Source of the DNA: JASSUD01 sp031963415
Lineage (GTDB): Bacteria > Pseudomonadota > Gammaproteobacteria > Burkholderiales > Burkholderiaceae
Reading direction: 5' to 3'
DNA: 64,000 nt
Assembly: GCA_031963415.1 (NCBI GenBank)
Contig: JASSUI010000001.1
Coordinates: forward strand, 2,232,001 to 2,296,000
The position numbers and the translations under genes are program-made. The first letter of the stretch is position 1. Each line of letters begins with the position of its first letter. A model generated the notes under the pieces. That model saw only the letters and a program-made list of their open reading frames with translations, did no database searches and had not been told where the DNA came from. Of the stretch, positions 60,799-64,000 are shown in pieces.

Positions 60799-61160
60799 TT
60801 GGCTTGTCTCCAGCGCTTGAACCATTCGATTAAATCCAGTTGATTCAGCGCATCTAAACCTTTATGGGTGAGCGTGATGATCGCAGCAGAAGCAATAAAG
60901 GCTGAAATACCATGCTCGTGAATTGGCAACCATTGAGTCAGTTCTGGAGCGGCCAAATAGCCCGCGACCATTGACAATCCAAAATAGCTAATACGTATCG
61001 GCAAGCGCAACCTTGATTTATGCAACACAAAGACCGCCGCACCCGCAAACGCACCCACTAGCGCATTACCGTCAATCCCAGGCAATAAGCTCGCAAGGCT
61101 CACTCCACAGGCAAGCGTTAAGCTGGTTGCCATTGAGCTAGAGGAAAAAGGTTCAGCCAT
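60795..61160 (-). CDS. Phage holin-like membrane protein
   Basis: From ATG 61160 (MAEPFSSSSMATSLTLACGV), 121 residues with GAG in the upstream RBS region. Three to four hydrophobic segments (about 10-27, 32-47, 57-73, 84-98) match putative phage holins found next to a second small membrane protein and a lysozyme in Burkholderia and related phages. Confidence 0.7.
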   Translation of the reverse strand: MAEPFSSSSMATSLTLACGVSLASLLPGIDGNALVGAFAGAAVFVLHKSRLRLPIRISYFGLSMVAGYLAAPELTQWLPIHEHGISAFIASAAIITLTHKGLDALNQLDLIEWFKRWRQAK

Positions 61161-61205
61161 ATTGATCTCTTGATTAAAAAACATCTATGTCAGCGGGCAA
61201 AATCA

Positions 61206-61249
61206 AAAGGCCCCGACGGTGAAATGCTCGCCACAGATTAGGGGCCTTT
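61206..61249 (-). terminator. Terminator of the tail-fibre transcript
   Basis: AAAGGCCCC (61206-61214) pairs with GGGGCCTTT (61241-61249) across a 26-base loop. On the minus strand the stem is followed by TTGATTTT. It lies between the tail-fibre gene and the lysis cassette. Confidence 0.55.
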
Positions 61250-61319
61250 GCTTGAATAAAAATAATTGCAGTGAGTTAGATTTGTGCGTATCTACGGCAA
61301 GCCAACGCTTAAAAGCAGA

Positions 61320-62606
61320 TTAATATTTAATACAGGCCAGCATCGCGATATTGCTCGGTCGAGTTTCACTGCCGCCGGTAGCTTGAATCGTGATCGCATG
61401 CTGATGTGCGCCATCTTCATGAATCGTGTGCTGATGATTGCCGCTTGGCAGGGCCACGGCATTGGCTCCGCCATAGATACAAACATGGGTATTGCTCGCA
61501 CTGCCGCCCCCTGAAAATCCAGCGTTTATAAGGTGGGTATGCTCGCCATCTATTGAAGTAGCGCCGCGATGGTTATGGGTACCAGCTTCTTCGATAATCG
61601 CTATATGGGTGTGACTTTGTATTTCGTGAGATTGGTCGCTGCCAAACACACGCCCCGTATCTACCCCTCGACCGTTATCCCATCCTCGAATAAATTTGCC
61701 GCAGAAATCGGGCAAGTTAAAGGTCGTCTTGCCATCTCCTTTGCCATAAATCGTGCCAATCGCCTCAAACAGTGATTTATAAGTGCGACGCGAAACCGCG
61801 TCGCCATTGCAAACTAAATAGCCTTCCGGTGGTGTAGGCTGAGCGAACCAACACACCGCGCCAGGTGGCAATAAATCTTCTCCTCGCTTGACATATCGCC
61901 CATCCCCTTGCGCTTGGGTTAAGTAGCGTTGATCGGCTGACGTTTTACTGATTTTTTGCGTTAATGTCTCGTCAATAAATGGCGCGTTATCTATACGTTT
62001 TATATGTTCTGCATTAATGACGGTTTGTCCATGCGCAACCGTAATGGCATACAGTCCGACATAACCTACATCTATCGCGGGTTGTTGTTGATTCCCTGTC
62101 GGCGCTGAAATGCCTGCTTTCAACATGACTTGGCATAACCCTCGGCGAACCGTTGATTGGGTTTTACCGTCATTGTCAGGCCCCCACCAAATTTGTTGAG
62201 GATTGCTGGCGTTGTAATAAGGCAGTAAATCTTTTTCCGCATCGGATTCCGTCAAACTGACTTGAATTAAATGGATTGCGCTATGTCCCTCTGTGGCAGG
62301 GGCTGGACAATCCAACCATTTGCTTTCGAGTAGCATGCCCTGCTTAACGATCGTGTGTTGTGCATCGGCGGGTAAATCGCCGTAGGGTGTACTGTCGATG
62401 TTTTGGAGGTTATAGATCTCGCCTGGCATCAGCTGCACTTGGAGCGAGGCTGGCGCTGTCGGTTCACATGCCAAACCTCGGACAACGGGCTGATCACCTA
62501 ATACAGCCTGGGCGAGCTTGCCTAATCCAATCATCGCAAATTGATTCACGAACATCGGGTCGTGGTGGTCGATGAGTTGGCCTGGATATGTAATAAGTCT
62601 ATCCAT
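61320..62606 (-). CDS. Phage tail collar fibre protein
   Basis: 428 residues. The C-terminal half has the phage tail collar domain: PPGAVCWFAQPTPPEGYLVC, SLFEAIGTIYGKGDGKTTFN, LPDFCGKFIRGWDNG, and a His-rich repeat part (SHTHIA, THNHRG, EHTHLI, NHQHTI). The end SNIAMLACIKY is typical. A YLTQAQGDGRYVK segment joins the stalk to the collar, the same motif as in the partial fibre gene at the window edge. It should form the distal adhesin of the prophage tail. The start overlaps the next gene upstream by 8 bp. Confidence 0.88.
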   Translation of the reverse strand: MDRLITYPGQLIDHHDPMFVNQFAMIGLGKLAQAVLGDQPVVRGLACEPTAPASLQVQLMPGEIYNLQNIDSTPYGDLPADAQHTIVKQGMLLESKWLDCPAPATEGHSAIHLIQVSLTESDAEKDLLPYYNASNPQQIWWGPDNDGKTQSTVRRGLCQVMLKAGISAPTGNQQQPAIDVGYVGLYAITVAHGQTVINAEHIKRIDNAPFIDETLTQKISKTSADQRYLTQAQGDGRYVKRGEDLLPPGAVCWFAQPTPPEGYLVCNGDAVSRRTYKSLFEAIGTIYGKGDGKTTFNLPDFCGKFIRGWDNGRGVDTGRVFGSDQSHEIQSHTHIAIIEEAGTHNHRGATSIDGEHTHLINAGFSGGGSASNTHVCIYGGANAVALPSGNHQHTIHEDGAHQHAITIQATGGSETRPSNIAMLACIKY

Positions 62607-62973
62607 GAGTGATCTCCTTATTTAAGGTAATTTGAATCAGTTTTACCCAGATCACTGTGCCAACAGGTTTAACGCATTGAGGTGTATTGGTATAACGGAT
62701 AATCCGCCATTCACTCACCTTAAACGGTATACCCAATAACCAAATTAACCCTATAAGCCGAATGACAAAAAACCAATACACGCGGGCTATATAGCGTTTA
62801 AACGCAGAGGCACGCCATGATGGGGCAAGATCTCGGTTTTGCCTCGCCACATTTAGCGATGCATCGAAGAATTGAAAACACTTGAACCAGTGAGATAAAT
62901 GGCGTGGTCTATTGACTAAGAGCAGTGCCCACCGATTAAGCGCCATCTGTGCAAGAGGAAGAGCGGGCGTCAT
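62599..62973 (-). CDS. Hypothetical phage protein
   Basis: 124 residues, basic, with one hydrophobic segment (about 67-82, FFVIRLIGLIWLLGIP). Unrecognised. It overlaps both neighbours (4 and 8 bp), so it is part of the tail-fibre operon. Confidence 0.6.
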   Translation of the reverse strand: MTPALPLAQMALNRWALLLVNRPRHLSHWFKCFQFFDASLNVARQNRDLAPSWRASAFKRYIARVYWFFVIRLIGLIWLLGIPFKVSEWRIIRYTNTPQCVKPVGTVIWVKLIQITLNKEITHG

Positions 62974-63566
62974 ACTTTCTCCGTTAAAGAGGTTAAGGCC
63001 ACGGTTAATTGGCTTTTAAAATCTTGCTCACATGCTTCTACCTCAGCTTGAGTCATAGCTTGGTTAATTTTCTTAACCGCTTGATGCCTTAAACCCTCAG
63101 CGATAGCTAGCACTGTCATGATGTATGCCCCTCGTTTTCGGGCATCAGCGCAAAAACTTTCTAGACTTTCGTTAAGTCCACGCGCCTCGATCTCTTTGGC
63201 AAAAGCATCTTGCTCGTCAGACGTGGCTGTGCCTTTTTGTATCGCTACCGCGACGCGATAACGATGTAAACTAACCAGGATATCGATCTCATCGCATGCG
63301 CCTATCGCTTGTTGGTGCTGAGATCGGATAAGGTAAGTTAAGCCACTGAGGGCCGTTTTTTTCGCCCCTGCTAATAGTTGATCTTGGGCAGGGAAAACGG
63401 CATGCGGATAGCCTTGGGCATCCGCCTCAATGCGCGCACCTTGCGCGTTGTCCTTAAGCAAGGCTTGATGCGCTTGTGAACTGATTTCTACCGCACCCTC
63501 TGGCAACGTTTTATGCAGGAGCCTATCGTAAAATCCGCCGGTTTTAGCTGAGTAGTAAAGTTTCAT
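62970..63566 (-). CDS. Phage tail fibre assembly protein (Tfa-like)
   Basis: From ATG 63566 (MKLYYSAKTGGFYDRLLHKT), 198 residues; a longer start at 63602 would overlap the upstream fibre gene. The N-terminus, with YYSAKTGGFYD and LPEGAVEIS, matches the N-terminal part of caudovirus tail fibre assembly chaperones. It lies directly downstream of a fibre gene, as such chaperones do. Confidence 0.75.
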   Translation of the reverse strand: MKLYYSAKTGGFYDRLLHKTLPEGAVEISSQAHQALLKDNAQGARIEADAQGYPHAVFPAQDQLLAGAKKTALSGLTYLIRSQHQQAIGACDEIDILVSLHRYRVAVAIQKGTATSDEQDAFAKEIEARGLNESLESFCADARKRGAYIMTVLAIAEGLRHQAVKKINQAMTQAEVEACEQDFKSQLTVALTSLTEKV

Positions 63567-63580
63567 GGAGGGCGCCTCAC

Positions 63581-64000
63581 TTAATAGCCCAGCGCGAGCC
63601 AATAACCATCTATAGCAGGCGGCTCACCATGGAAATCACAATACAACTGGAAATCCTCCTTGCCATTTTTCACGACGTTGATTGAGTGTATGCCGCTTCC
63701 AGGGCGGCCTGCGTTAGTCGCAGACAGCGATAACACAGCATGGGGAAAAGCAATCGGATACGTCACTTTGACGCCTTGAAAAGTAGGTTTTTCAACAAAC
63801 CCCCATTGCCAAATAAAGCCACTAGGTAGAGCTTGCCATCCCGTATGAAGTTTCGGGAAAGTCAATTCTTCTCGACGAAAGTAGCGGCTATCGCCTTGAT
63901 CGGGAGTTAGATAACGGTCGTCGGCCTCTTTGGGCTTGAGATAGCGCTTGTCTCCCTGTTCAGGTGTTAAATACCTGCCATCTCCAACTTTTATTTGTAA
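63581..64000 (-). CDS. Phage tail fibre protein, N-terminus outside window
   Basis: The minus-strand frame is open to the right edge. Its visible part begins with repeats of the form GDxRYLxPxxA/Q (DGRYLTPEQG, DKRYLKPKEA, DDRYLTPDQG) typical of phage fibre stalks. It ends in a C-terminal domain with WQWGFV and YWLALGY, the gp53-like fibre tip. Internal TTG at 63865 is not a real start. Followed by the Tfa-like gene. Confidence 0.82.
   Translation of the reverse strand, partial: LQIKVGDGRYLTPEQGDKRYLKPKEADDRYLTPDQGDSRYFRREELTFPKLHTGWQALPSGFIWQWGFVEKPTFQGVKVTYPIAFPHAVLSLSATNAGRPGSGIHSINVVKNGKEDFQLYCDFHGEPPAIDGYWLALGY

Noticed and set aside
1..64000. Complete tRNA, tmRNA or rRNA gene
   Set aside because: Only 3' T-arm/acceptor fragments were found; no cloverleaf, tag-coding or rRNA sequence was seen.

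Overview
The window is accessory DNA from a Gram-negative proteobacterium, most likely a Burkholderiales host-associated symbiont. Supporting hints are a Burkholderia-style extracellular contractile injection system (eCIS), a MazF/DUF3018 toxin-antitoxin pair, an aryl-polyene-type gene set, very many IS remnants and several eukaryote-like proteins (NACHT-WD40, F-box-like-WD40, coiled-coil). An endofungal lineage such as Mycoavidus/Glomeribacter would fit, but that is inference and no marker gene is present.

Layout. 1-1.6 kb: a nuclease-like protein, open at the left window edge, with an overlapping partner gene. 1.7-16.6 kb: an eCIS baseplate/spike/fibre operon in one orientation (tube-like adaptor, LysM, hub, spike, PAAR tip, gp25-like, two J-like wedge proteins, gpI-like, a beta-helix fibre-like protein, second LysM). 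16.7-18.3 kb: an IS110-family element, minus strand. 18.4-21.1 kb: a frameshifted integrase, a tmRNA/tRNA 3'-end-like att site and a hipBA operon with palindromic operators. 21.66-26.5 kb: three head-to-tail copies of the same IS110 element, each with a putative bridge-RNA region. 26.5-40.5 kb: a reduced aryl-polyene-type cluster (chain-length factor, ACP, AMP-ligase/dehydratase fusion, aromatic ammonia-lyase, thioesterase, ketosynthase, dehydratase, ketoreductase). It is split by a 1948-residue NACHT-pentapeptide-WD40 gene lying between IS-like inverted repeats.

40.5-47.1 kb: a truncated WD40 relative, a decayed IS256-type transposase and a second NACHT-pentapeptide-WD40 gene on the minus strand. 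47.7-57.3 kb: a nucleotidyltransferase remnant, a second att-like site, a mazEF pair with an amber codon in the toxin, a deaminase-like large protein, an F-box-like/pentapeptide/WD40 protein, several broken transposases, a mazEF remnant and a third att-like site. 57.4-64 kb: a spanin remnant, a coiled-coil putative effector, then a minus-strand prophage tail-fibre and lysis module (Rz1/Rz, endolysin, two holin-like proteins, tail collar fibre, fibre assembly protein, partial fibre).

The three att-like sites suggest stepwise accretion of islands at one tmRNA/tRNA 3' end. The main novelty candidates are a recognition module (helical linker, pentapeptide stretch, WD40 propellers, conserved C-terminal tail) shared by two NACHT proteins, an F-box-like protein and a pseudogene, with near-identical repeats differing at a few positions in one member; and the tandem IS110 array, whose leader contains matches to its own target and donor sequences.
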